Assembly: GCA_903889565.1 (NCBI GenBank) | Contig: CAISYC010000067.1 | Span: 44,535 to 108,534, forward strand | DNA length: 64,000 nucleotides | Source: an uncultured beta proteobacterium | GTDB taxonomy: Bacteria > Pseudomonadota > Gammaproteobacteria > Burkholderiales > SG8-41 | Direction of reading: 5' to 3' | In this document: positions 29,928 to 39,478 of the stretch, one piece after another | Layout of the letters: the number at the start of each line of letters is the position of its first letter | Position numbering within the stretch: position 1 is the stretch's first letter | Program-made: the position numbers and the translations under genes | The notes under the pieces: model-generated | Told to the model about the DNA's origin: nothing | Database searches by the model: none | The model's input: only the letters and a program-made list of their open reading frames with translations

Positions 29928-30834
29928 GGCCTATGCCGATGTCGTGCGCTTGCTGCTGGCCGCCGCCCCTGAAGTGTTCGCCAACGACATCTTCGCGATG
30001 AAGGGCGGCACCGCCATCAATCTCTTCGTGCGGGACATGCCGCGCCTGTCGGTGGACATCGACGTGGTCTACACACCATGGCAGATCCCGCGCGACCAGG
30101 CACTGGCCGCCATCGCCGGCGAGATCGACGCGATTGCCGGGCGCCTCGCGAAACGAGGCATGCGTACGCGCAAGGTAACGAGCAAGGATCTCGGCGATAC
30201 CAAACTGCTGATCGAGGACGCGGACAATCAGGTGAAGGTCGAAGTCAATGCGGTTTTCCGTGGAACCGTTCTGCCGGTCGAGCGGCGCGCGCAGACGCCC
30301 AGAACGGCTGACATGTTCGGTGCTGAACTTGAACTGCCCGTGCTCGCCAAGGCTGAACTCTACGGCAGCAAACTAGTGGCCGCGATGGACCGGCAGCACC
30401 CCCGCGATCTGTTCGATGTGTGGCAGATGTTCACCGCCGGCGGTTTGTCCGACTCAACGGTGGAGTGCTTTGTCACCTACCTGGCCGGCCATAACCGGCC
30501 GACCCATGAGGTCCTGTTCGGCAACGATAAAGCCATCGCCGATGAATACCGAAACACCTTTGTCGGCATGACTGCGGATCCGGTCAGCCTTGAGACGCTG
30601 CTGGAAACGCGCGCACGCCTGCGCGCGGAACTGCCGCAACGGCTGACCGGCGCGCAGCGTCATTTCCTGACAGGCCTTTCACGCGCGCAGCCCGACTGGA
30701 CCTTGTTGCAATGCCCGCATGCCGCCGATTTGCCAGCACTGCGTTGGAAGCTCGAAAACCTGCAGACATTCAGCAAGCGCCGCCCGCGGGATTTTGAACA
30801 GCAAGCGAGGGCACTGGAAACCAGGCTAGGCTGA
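29920..30834 (+). CDS. abiEii: AbiEii-like nucleotidyltransferase toxin
   Basis: FAMKGGTAINLFVRDMPRLSVDIDVVY (DUF1814/AbiEii NTase motif); 8-nt overlap with the antitoxin gene. Confidence 0.9.
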   Translation: MDKAYADVVRLLLAAAPEVFANDIFAMKGGTAINLFVRDMPRLSVDIDVVYTPWQIPRDQALAAIAGEIDAIAGRLAKRGMRTRKVTSKDLGDTKLLIEDADNQVKVEVNAVFRGTVLPVERRAQTPRTADMFGAELELPVLAKAELYGSKLVAAMDRQHPRDLFDVWQMFTAGGLSDSTVECFVTYLAGHNRPTHEVLFGNDKAIADEYRNTFVGMTADPVSLETLLETRARLRAELPQRLTGAQRHFLTGLSRAQPDWTLLQCPHAADLPALRWKLENLQTFSKRRPRDFEQQARALETRLG

Positions 30835-31291
30835 GGCTTGTTTGCGTGGCATGGGCAGATCGCCAATATGAATGGCATCGCCACGACTCTGCGGCACGGG
30901 TATGGTTGCAGAAGTGAGATAACCCCCGTGGTCTATTTCAGCTAGGGAAGAACAAGGAGCGAAGCTGCCCAGATTTTCTGTCATTGATGCGCGCGGCCGT
31001 GAATTCATCGCTGTTTTGGCTTCGGCGAACTCCATTGGGAGTGTCAATCGATCGGTTTTTCGCTCACAAGACACACTGCGTCCCTCGCGGCAACAATCGT
31101 TGTCGTGGCAGGTGGCGATTGGCCAGCGCGAATGCGGCAAACGCCCGCACGGTACCCTCGGAACGAATGTTTGTGATGACGACATCTAACAGTGAAGCGG
31201 GGCGGGGTGTGCACCATTAGCGATAAGATGTTAACGCTAATCTATTTACCCTAGGTGGGCTGCTAAGTCGTATTGATACTGCGACAAAACA

Positions 31292-31711
31292 ATGACAATG
31301 GACTTTGTAGATCTGGATCGGTTGTTTATTTCGCTCAAGAGAGATACAGACGCAGCTTTAGAATCGGGGGCGCATTGGGGACGCAAGTACGGCGGTTGGC
31401 TTGGTTGGGATGGCTTACTCAGTTATTGGCGCGTGGCACTTCTTGCAGAGGCACTGAGTGGCAAGACTGAGCAGTTGCAGCATCGTGCTGAAATCCTCAA
31501 GCGTGCTGGTAAACCCGCCTTCTTCCTCACTACTGAGGCCTTAGCAAACAACAGATTTGAAGCTGCTCTGGATGAGGCCGATCAGTCAGCTCTTCATTCT
31601 TGGGTTGCGTCGGGTGCCAACGAGGCGTGGTTCTTCTTGGACTCCGTTGACGCAGACGACACGGGCAGCGCAGGTTTGGTGTGGCCGGATCTTAGGGTAA
31701 AAATGCATTGA
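31292..31711 (+). CDS. hypothetical protein
   Basis: Intact 139-aa ORF; overlaps the cysNC 3' end by 20 nt, convergent; no recognised domain. Confidence 0.5.
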   Translation: MTMDFVDLDRLFISLKRDTDAALESGAHWGRKYGGWLGWDGLLSYWRVALLAEALSGKTEQLQHRAEILKRAGKPAFFLTTEALANNRFEAALDEADQSALHSWVASGANEAWFFLDSVDADDTGSAGLVWPDLRVKMH

Positions 31712-33518
31712 GAATTTTCTTAACGCAATTCTCCGCGCTATCCACTGCGGCGTGCAGTCGCAGTTCCGGTGTGTCCGGTGGCTCGTAGGGACTGTCGATA
31801 CCGGTGAAGTTTTTGAGCGACCCGCGGCGGGCTTTCGCGTAAAGGCCCTTGGGATCGCGCCGTTCGCATTCCGCCAATGGCGTATCGACGAAAACCTCGA
31901 AGAACTCACCAGTCTGAAAAAGTGACCGTGCGTAGTCCCGCTCAGCGCGGAACGGGCTGATGAACGAGACGATCACGATCAGGCCCGCATCGACCATCAA
32001 TTTTGCAACTTCAGCGACGCGGCGAATGTTCTCGATGCGGTCGGCCTCGGTGAAGCCCAAATCACGATTCAGCCCGTGGCGGATGTTGTCACCGTCGAGC
32101 ACGTAAGTGTGCCGGCCCGCCGCAAACAGGCGTTTCTCGAGAAGATTAGCGATGGTGGACTTGCCCGAGCCGGAAAGCCCGGTCAGCCAGACGCAGTGGG
32201 GTTTCTGCAGTTTGAGTCCGGCGCGGGCGACCTTGTCCAGATCGAGCGCCTGCCAGCGGAGGTTGGCCGCGCGGCGCAGTGCAAAATCGATCATGCCGGC
32301 GCCGATCGTTTCATTGGTTAAACGGTCGATCAGGATGAAGGCGCCAAGCGACTTGACCCGGCCGTAGGGCTCAAACGGTAGTGCACGATCAACCGACAGG
32401 TTAACCACGCCGATGTCGTTCAGCTCGAGTGTCTTGGCGGCTAGGCGAACACCGTGATCGACGTCGATGCGGTGCTTGATCGCTGTGATGGTCGCGCTGG
32501 CCTGGCAGGTATGCAGCTTGATCAGGTAGGGGCGTCCGGCGATCAGATGTTGCGCCGAAAGGCACAAGACATGGGCTTCGAACTGGTCGCTGAGTTCGAC
32601 CGGATTAACAGCCGACGCAACGACATCGCCGCGGCCGGCATCGATGTCGCTATCGAAACACAACGTGACCGCATCGCCGGCGGCCGCAGCGGAACGTTCG
32701 CCCTGCCACACGACGATGGATTTGAGCTGCGTCTCGGTGCCCTGTGGCATCACGCAGACGGCGTCACCGGTTTTGATCACGCCACTGGCAACGCGTCCGC
32801 AATAACCTCGAAAATCCGGGTCGGGCCGGTTAACCCACTGCACTGCCATGCGAAACGGCAGCGAATCAGACGGCGTTGTAACTTCCAGCGCTTCCAGGCA
32901 GGGCAGGAGTGCAGGGCCGGTATACCAGGGTATCGCAGCACTGCCTTGGGTAATGTTGTCACCGGTCAGGGCTGAAACCGGTATGGTCTGAACAGTGGCA
33001 AACCCCAGCGTATTTGCCAGTAACTGGTAATCGGCGGCGATTTGCGAGAAAACAGCCTCGTCCCAGTTCACCAGATCCATCTTGTTGATCGCGACCACCA
33101 CGTGGCGCACACCCAGCATCGACACAATGCGGCTATGGCGGCGGGTTTGCGTCAATACGCCCTTGCGGGCGTCGACCAACAGCACAGCCACATCGGCGGT
33201 CGAGGCGCCGGTTGCCATGTTGCGCGTGTACTGTTCGTGGCCGGGAGTGTCGGCCACTACAAACCGGCGCCGCGGCGTCGCAAAGAAGCGATAGGCGACG
33301 TCGATCGTGATGCGCTGCTCGCGTTCGGCCTGCAGGCCGTCCATCAGCAAGGCGAAATCAACCGCTTCACCCTGCGTGCCATAACGGGTGGAGTCTTTTG
33401 TCAGCGCCGATAGCTGGTCATCAAAAATGTTTTTCGATTCGAAAAGCAGGCGGCCAATCAGGGTCGATTTGCCGTCGTCAACACTGCCGCAGGTGATAAA
33501 ACGCAGGGTGTCCTGCAT
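31692..33518 (-). CDS. cysNC: bifunctional sulfate adenylyltransferase subunit 1 / adenylylsulfate kinase
   Basis: GTPase [16 protein letters not shown]-terminal APS kinase [18 protein letters not shown]. Confidence 0.95.
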   Translation of the reverse strand: MQDTLRFITCGSVDDGKSTLIGRLLFESKNIFDDQLSALTKDSTRYGTQGEAVDFALLMDGLQAEREQRITIDVAYRFFATPRRRFVVADTPGHEQYTRNMATGASTADVAVLLVDARKGVLTQTRRHSRIVSMLGVRHVVVAINKMDLVNWDEAVFSQIAADYQLLANTLGFATVQTIPVSALTGDNITQGSAAIPWYTGPALLPCLEALEVTTPSDSLPFRMAVQWVNRPDPDFRGYCGRVASGVIKTGDAVCVMPQGTETQLKSIVVWQGERSAAAAGDAVTLCFDSDIDAGRGDVVASAVNPVELSDQFEAHVLCLSAQHLIAGRPYLIKLHTCQASATITAIKHRIDVDHGVRLAAKTLELNDIGVVNLSVDRALPFEPYGRVKSLGAFILIDRLTNETIGAGMIDFALRRAANLRWQALDLDKVARAGLKLQKPHCVWLTGLSGSGKSTIANLLEKRLFAAGRHTYVLDGDNIRHGLNRDLGFTEADRIENIRRVAEVAKLMVDAGLIVIVSFISPFRAERDYARSLFQTGEFFEVFVDTPLAECERRDPKGLYAKARRGSLKNFTGIDSPYEPPDTPELRLHAAVDSAENCVKKILNAFLP

Positions 33519-34414
33519 CAGAAATATCCCTCACGTTTCTTGCGTTCCATCGAACCGGCACCGTCGTGATCGATCAGCCGGCCCTGGCGTTCGGATGATC
33601 GCGCAGCCAATGTCTCGTCAATGATCTCAGCGAGCGTGGTGGCGGTGCTCTCGACCGCCGCCGTAAGCGGATAACAGCCGAGGGTGCGAAAGCGCACCAT
33701 GCGGATTTCGGGTGTCTCACCAGCATTTAAAGGCAAGCGGTCATCATCCACCATGATCCACTGCCCGGCGCGGCGTACCACGGGTCGCGGCGCCGCAAAA
33801 TAGAGCGGCACAATCGGAATCTGTTCGCGTTCGATGTACTGCCAGATATCCGATTCGGTCCAGTTCGAAAGCGGGAACACGCGGATCGTTTCCCCGACAA
33901 CAAGGCGGGTGTTGTAGAGGTTCCATAGCTCCGGCCGCTGCGCCTTGGGATCCCATTGGTGGCCGGCAGCACGATAGGAGAATATCCGCTCTTTGGCGCG
34001 GGATTTTTCTTCGTCACGCCGCGCCCCGCCAAAGATCATGTCATATCCGCCGTCGTCCAGCGCCTGCCTGAGAGCGGCGGTCTTCATCAGGTCGGTGTAA
34101 ACCTCGGAGCCGTGGGTAAATGGGGTCACGCCATTTGACCGGGCCTGCTGATTGGTATGTACGAACAGCCTAAACCCGCTTTCCTTTGCCATGCGGTCGC
34201 GGAAGGCGATCATCTCGCGAAACTTCCAGGTGGTGTCGATATGCAACAGAGGGAATGGCGGTGGCGCCGGCCAAAATGCCTTGCGCGCCAGATGCAGCAT
34301 GACGGAAGAATCCTTGCCGATCGAGTACAGCATGACCGGCTTGCCGGCAGTGGCGACGGCCTCGCGGATGATCTCGATCGATTCGGATTCCAGGTTGTCT
34401 AGGTGACTGTTCAT
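33518..34414 (-). CDS. cysD: sulfate adenylyltransferase subunit 2
   Basis: [40 protein letters not shown]. Confidence 0.95.
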   Translation of the reverse strand: MNSHLDNLESESIEIIREAVATAGKPVMLYSIGKDSSVMLHLARKAFWPAPPPFPLLHIDTTWKFREMIAFRDRMAKESGFRLFVHTNQQARSNGVTPFTHGSEVYTDLMKTAALRQALDDGGYDMIFGGARRDEEKSRAKERIFSYRAAGHQWDPKAQRPELWNLYNTRLVVGETIRVFPLSNWTESDIWQYIEREQIPIVPLYFAAPRPVVRRAGQWIMVDDDRLPLNAGETPEIRMVRFRTLGCYPLTAAVESTATTLAEIIDETLAARSSERQGRLIDHDGAGSMERKKREGYF

Positions 34415-34621
34415 CGCATTTTGAAGCCCGTTAGCCTGTCAACGAAATTATATCGCTCGCGCAGTAACAATATAGTTCCGAATGATGCCATATCCCGCGC
34501 GCAATCTTGCTTGAATTGCACGGCATTGCTTTTGCAATGCTCAAAATTTTGATACCCATATTGCATAGCACCGGACTATAATTTCAACATTGGCTATTGA
34601 GTCACATTCGCGATTTTTATA

Positions 34622-35602
34622 TTGAAGTTTGACGACAAGATTTATGTTGCCGGACACCATGGACTCGCCGGTTCAGCGTTAGTCCGCCGGTTGCGCGCTA
34701 GCGGGTTTTTCAATCTTGTTACGCGCACCCACGCCGAGCTCGAATTGACAGATGGTGCTGCGGTAAGCCGGTTTTTTGCGGCGGAGCGGCCGGACTATGT
34801 TTTTCTCGCCGCCGCAAAAGTCGGCGGCATCATAGCCAATAACTCCTTTCCGGCAGAATTCATCTCGCAAAATCTGTCGATCCAGAACAATGTGATCGCC
34901 GAAGCGCAGCGTCACGGCGTCAAAAACCTCATTTTCCTAGGCTCATCGTGCATCTATCCGCGCGACTGTTCGCAGCCGATCAGCGAATCCAGCTTTCTGA
35001 CCGGGCCGATCGAGCACACCAGCCGCGCATATGCGGTAGCGAAGATCGCAGGCGTCGAACAATGCTGGGCTGTCAACCGCCAGTACGGTACTCGTTATAT
35101 CGTGGCAATGCCTGCGAGCATATTCGGTCCCGGCGACAATTACGATCCGCGCGGCTCGCATGTATTGCCGGCGTTGATACGCAAGACCCACGAAGCCAGG
35201 ATCCGCGGTGACCGGCATGTCACGGTTTGGGGCACCGGTACGCCGCGCCGCGAGTTGCTGTTCAGCGACGACATGGCGGACGCATGCATTTTTCTGGCTG
35301 GGCTGTCCGGCGAGACCTATGACGATGTATTTGAAAATGGGGCGTTGGCGCCACTGGTGAACGTCGGCTCCGGCTTCGATTTGAGCATCCGGGAACTCGT
35401 CGCGCGGGTCGCGGCGATCACCGGATTCGTCGGCGACCTCGTGTTTGATACGAATTATCCCGACGGCACGCCGCAAAAACTGCTCGATTCATCGCGTATT
35501 TGTCGGCTTGGCTGGGGCCCGGCAACCTCGCTGGATGACGGTATCCGGAAGGCATACGCGGATTTTCTCGACCGCTATTTTGAAAACGCCACAGAAGAGT
35601 AG
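34622..35602 (+). CDS. GDP-L-fucose synthase-like epimerase/reductase
   Basis: KIYVAGHHGLAGSALVRRL; YAVAKIAGVEQCWAVNRQYGTRYI; FLGSSCIYPRDC. Confidence 0.88.
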   Translation: MKFDDKIYVAGHHGLAGSALVRRLRASGFFNLVTRTHAELELTDGAAVSRFFAAERPDYVFLAAAKVGGIIANNSFPAEFISQNLSIQNNVIAEAQRHGVKNLIFLGSSCIYPRDCSQPISESSFLTGPIEHTSRAYAVAKIAGVEQCWAVNRQYGTRYIVAMPASIFGPGDNYDPRGSHVLPALIRKTHEARIRGDRHVTVWGTGTPRRELLFSDDMADACIFLAGLSGETYDDVFENGALAPLVNVGSGFDLSIRELVARVAAITGFVGDLVFDTNYPDGTPQKLLDSSRICRLGWGPATSLDDGIRKAYADFLDRYFENATEE

Positions 35603-35685
35603 CGCTGAGATAAAATCAGACGGATTGCACGGCAGGTCAGCATCAATCAAGAAACAAGGCTTTAAGCCTGGGGAGCCGGCAGGGG

Positions 35686-37176
35686 ATGGTGGCAGACAAA
35701 CAAAAAGTGGACGTGCTTCTGGTTAATCCCGGTAGCCGTCAGGCGGTTTATCAGGAACTCGGTAACGAATTCTCGGCCATCGAGCCGCCGTCTCTGGCAG
35801 GCTTGTTTGCCAACTACCTGCGAAAAAAAGGACTCTCGGTCGCCATCGTCGATGCGCCCGCGCAGAACCTCAGTCCGGTCGATGTCGCTGCACACATTGC
35901 GCAAACCTGGCAGCCAACGCTGGTCGTCATGGTGGTCTACGGATTTCAGCCGTCGGCCTCCACCCAGAACATGCCGGCCGCCGGCGAAACCTGCAGGGCG
36001 TTGAAAGCGCAGATGCTTGACTGTCGCATTATGATGACAGGCACGCACCCTGCCGCGTTGCCGGCACGCACCCTGCACGAAGAGGCGGTCGATTTCGTTT
36101 GTGATCGCGAAGGACCGGAAACCATCCTGCAAACCGTGCGCGCGATAAAAAACGGCGCGGCTTCGTTTGTCGGCATCCCGAGTTTGTGGTACCGCGCCAG
36201 TGGCGTGGCGATGTCGAACCCGCCCGGCGAGCTAATGGATGACCTTGACGGTGAGATGCCCGGTGTCGCGTGGGATCTCATGCCCATGGACAAATACCGC
36301 GCGCACAACTGGCATTGCTTCGAACACATCACCGAGCGCATGCCTTATGTGTCAATGCACACTTCGCTTGGTTGTCCGTATAAATGCACCTTTTGCTGCA
36401 TCAATGCGCCCTTCGGAAAGTCGTCGTATCGCATGTGGTCACCGGATTCGGTGATCAAAGAAATCGATATTCTGGTTACCAAGTACGGCGTGAAGAACAT
36501 CAAATTCGTCGATGAGATGTTCGTGCTCAATGCCAATCATGTGATCGGCATTTGCGACCGCATCATCGAGCGCGGCTACGATCTGAACATCTGGGCTTAC
36601 GCCCGCGTCGACACGGTCAAGGATCAGTTTCTCGACAAGCTCAATCGCGCCGGTTTCCGCTGGCTGGCACTGGGCATTGAATCTGGCAGCAAGCATGTGC
36701 GCGACGGCGTCGAGAAGGGCCGCTTCGGCTCAATCGATATCATCAAAACGGTGCGCAAGATTCAGGACGCCGGCATCAACGTCATCGGCAATTACATTTT
36801 CGGCCTGCCCGATGACACCCTCGAATCGATGCAGGAAACGCTCGATCTGGCCATCGAAGCCAATTGCGAGTTCGCCAACTTCTACTGCGCCATGGCCTAC
36901 CCCGGCTCCAAGCTTTATACGATGGCGGTCGAAAAGGGCTGGGAACTGCCGGAATCGTGGATCGGCTATTCGCAGCACAGCTATGAAACGATGCCGTTGC
37001 GCACGGAGGTTTTGACCAGCGCCGAAGTGCTGAAATTCCGCGACGACGCGTTCATGAAATATTTTTCGAATCCCGGCTACCTCTCGTTTGTGCAAGAGAA
37101 GTTCGGCGAAGAGGTCGTGCAACACCTGCGCGACATGACCAAAATAAAACTCAAACGGAAGATCCTTGGCGACTAA
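35686..37176 (+). CDS. cobalamin-binding-domain radical SAM protein
   Basis: N-terminal B12-binding-like fold; CPYKCTFCC radical SAM motif. Confidence 0.88.
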   Translation: MVADKQKVDVLLVNPGSRQAVYQELGNEFSAIEPPSLAGLFANYLRKKGLSVAIVDAPAQNLSPVDVAAHIAQTWQPTLVVMVVYGFQPSASTQNMPAAGETCRALKAQMLDCRIMMTGTHPAALPARTLHEEAVDFVCDREGPETILQTVRAIKNGAASFVGIPSLWYRASGVAMSNPPGELMDDLDGEMPGVAWDLMPMDKYRAHNWHCFEHITERMPYVSMHTSLGCPYKCTFCCINAPFGKSSYRMWSPDSVIKEIDILVTKYGVKNIKFVDEMFVLNANHVIGICDRIIERGYDLNIWAYARVDTVKDQFLDKLNRAGFRWLALGIESGSKHVRDGVEKGRFGSIDIIKTVRKIQDAGINVIGNYIFGLPDDTLESMQETLDLAIEANCEFANFYCAMAYPGSKLYTMAVEKGWELPESWIGYSQHSYETMPLRTEVLTSAEVLKFRDDAFMKYFSNPGYLSFVQEKFGEEVVQHLRDMTKIKLKRKILGD

Positions 37177-37228
37177 CCTGCGATCTTCGGTGGCGCGCCG
37201 CCAATAAACGACTCCGCCCGGCCACCAC

Positions 37229-38224
37229 ATGATCATTACACGCACCCCGTTCCGCATTTCTTTTTTTGGCGGTGGCACTGACTATCCGGCGTGGTATCAG
37301 CAGCACGGCGGCGAGGTTTTGGCGACCACGATCGACAGGTATTGCTATATCACCTGCCGCCACCTGCCGCCGTTTTTTGACCACAAACACCGGGTTGTTT
37401 ATTCAGTGATCGAAAACGTTCGCGAGATCGGGGAGATCAAGCATCCCGCCGTACGCGCTGTCCTCAGTTGGGCCGGATGTGAAAAAGGCCTGGAGATTCA
37501 CCATGACGGCGATTTGCCGGCGCGGTCGGGGCTGGGATCCAGTTCCTCTTTCACCGTTGGATTGGTGCACGCTCTCGCCGCGCTCGACGGTAAATACGTT
37601 TCGAAAGATACGCTCGCCAGAAACGCCATTCACATCGAACAGAATATTATCCGGGAACATGTCGGTTCGCAGGACCAGATCTCGGCCGCGTTCGGTGGTT
37701 TCAATCGTATTGAATTCAGACGCAACGACCAGTTTCAGGTGTCGCCAATCATACTGACAAACTCGCGCCTTCACGCATTGCAGAGTCATTTGATGCTGTG
37801 CTTTACCGGCTTGTCGCGCATTGCTTCGGAAGTGGCGAAATCGAAAATCGATAATTTCAAGCACCGCGAGACCGAACTCAAGCGCATGGGCGCAATGGTG
37901 GACGAGGCCGTCCAAATACTCCAGAGCAGCAACGCGCCCATTGAAGAATTCGGCAAACTTCTCCATGAGAGCTGGTTGTACAAGCGCAGCTTGTCCGACA
38001 AAGTGTCAACGCCGGAAATCGATGCTTTGTACGAAGCTGCCATGAAGGCCGGCGCCACCGGCGGCAAAATTCTGGGCGCAGGGGGTGGCGGGTTTTTGTT
38101 GTTGTTCGTTAAACCCGAATATCAGGCGAAGGTGCGTGAGAGTTTGCAGCAACTGATACACGTTCCATTCAAATTCGACGATTCCGGTAGCAAGGTCGTG
38201 CTCTATCAGCCGAATGGATTGTGA
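37229..38224 (+). CDS. hddA: GHMP kinase, probable D-glycero-D-manno-heptose 7-phosphate kinase
   Basis: MIITRTPFRISFFGGGTDYPAWY; LPARSGLGSSSSFTVGL; KILGAGGGGFLLLF. Confidence 0.88.
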   Translation: MIITRTPFRISFFGGGTDYPAWYQQHGGEVLATTIDRYCYITCRHLPPFFDHKHRVVYSVIENVREIGEIKHPAVRAVLSWAGCEKGLEIHHDGDLPARSGLGSSSSFTVGLVHALAALDGKYVSKDTLARNAIHIEQNIIREHVGSQDQISAAFGGFNRIEFRRNDQFQVSPIILTNSRLHALQSHLMLCFTGLSRIASEVAKSKIDNFKHRETELKRMGAMVDEAVQILQSSNAPIEEFGKLLHESWLYKRSLSDKVSTPEIDALYEAAMKAGATGGKILGAGGGGFLLLFVKPEYQAKVRESLQQLIHVPFKFDDSGSKVVLYQPNGL

Positions 38225-38293
38225 ATGCCGGATGCGCCCGGGCAGTCGGGCAGAATTTGAATCAAGAGTAACAAGCAGGGCAAAACTGAGAGT

Positions 38294-38899
38294 GTGGGTA
38301 TGACCAAAGAAGAATTGATCGCTTTTGAAGATGAAATCGCCGCATTGTTTAATGCCGGGGAAATCCGCGCGCCGGTGCACCTATACTCGGGAAACGAAGA
38401 GCAAATCATTGAGTCGTTCAGCCGCATCCGCGCGCAGGACTGGGTGTTCTGTTCCTGGCGTTCACACTACCAGTGTCTGCTCAAAGGCGTGCCAAAAGAG
38501 CTCGTACGTGCAGAAATTCTGGCCGGGCGCTCCATCTCCCTGTGCTTTCCGGAACATCGCATTTATTCCTCGGCAATCGTCGGCGGCGTGCTGCCGATCG
38601 CGGTCGGCGCGGCAATGTCGATCAAGCGGCGTGCTGAAGATGCCAAGGTCTATTGTTTCATGGGCGAGATGACGTCCGAAACGGGTATCGCACATGAAAC
38701 CATCAAATACAGCCGTAACCATCAGCTGCCGATTCATTTCATCGTCGAAGACAACGAAAAATCAGTTTGCACCGACACGCGCGAAACCTGGAATCAGCCG
38801 CTGCTGACTTTCGAAGGCGCGAACGACGATTACGTCAGCTACTACCGTTATAAAACCAAGTATCCCCATGCCGGTGCCGGTGTGCGGGTGCAGTTCTGA
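38294..38899 (+). CDS. TPP-dependent enzyme, E1-alpha-like / transketolase N-terminal subunit
   Basis: FPEHRIYSSAIVGGVLPIAVGAAMSIK; FMGEMTSETGIAHETIKYSRNHQLPIHFIVEDNEKSV (GDG-like TPP region, modified). Confidence 0.8.
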   Translation: MGMTKEELIAFEDEIAALFNAGEIRAPVHLYSGNEEQIIESFSRIRAQDWVFCSWRSHYQCLLKGVPKELVRAEILAGRSISLCFPEHRIYSSAIVGGVLPIAVGAAMSIKRRAEDAKVYCFMGEMTSETGIAHETIKYSRNHQLPIHFIVEDNEKSVCTDTRETWNQPLLTFEGANDDYVSYYRYKTKYPHAGAGVRVQF

Positions 38900-38909
38900 G
38901 CCGCCCAAC

Positions 38910-39446
38910 ATGAAATATTTTGACGAACTCAAGCGTTCAATGACTTTCCTCGCGCAGGATCCGCGTACCGTTTTTATCGGCCAGGCGGTAGCGGTGGCCG
39001 GCACGGCGATGACAAATACACTCAAAGACGTGCCCGCCGATCGGCTGATCGAGCTGCCGGTAGCGGAAGAAATGCAAATGGGCATGACCACCGGCATGGC
39101 GCTGACGGGGCTCGTGCCGGTGAGCATTTTTCCGCGCTGGAACTTCCTGCTGTGCGCCATCAACCAGCTTGTTAATCATCTCGACAAAGTGGCTGTAATG
39201 TCTAGCGGCGGTTTTAAGACCAAAGCGATCATTCGTACCGGCGTCGGCTCCGAACGCCCATTGCACCCTCAGTTTCAGCACGTCGGCGATTTTACCGATG
39301 CGATCCGCGCCATGTGCACGACGATAGACGTTATTCGGCTTGAAGAACCCACCGATATATTTCCCGCATACGAGAAGGCGCTGCTGCGCGACGACGGCCG
39401 CAGCACCATCGTCGTCGAGTACGGCGATTTCTACGGCGAAAAATAA
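38910..39446 (+). CDS. TPP-dependent enzyme, E1-beta-like / transketolase pyrimidine-binding subunit
   Basis: DRLIELPVAEEMQMGMTTGMALTGLVPVSIFPRWNFLL. Confidence 0.8.
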   Translation: MKYFDELKRSMTFLAQDPRTVFIGQAVAVAGTAMTNTLKDVPADRLIELPVAEEMQMGMTTGMALTGLVPVSIFPRWNFLLCAINQLVNHLDKVAVMSSGGFKTKAIIRTGVGSERPLHPQFQHVGDFTDAIRAMCTTIDVIRLEEPTDIFPAYEKALLRDDGRSTIVVEYGDFYGEK

Positions 39447-39478
39447 ATGACACTATCCAGGACCAAGGCGAGAGCAGT

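Noticed and set aside
30826-31185. 119-aa minus-strand ORF as a second antitoxin (MEFAEAKTAM...)
   Set aside because: Only a weak resemblance to Phd-type antitoxins; no partner toxin or convincing start.
38294-38899. 201-aa TPP subunit as a truncated pseudogene
   Set aside because: Short, but the C-terminus (YYRYKTKYPHAGAGVRVQF) looks natural and the next gene supplies the complementary domain.
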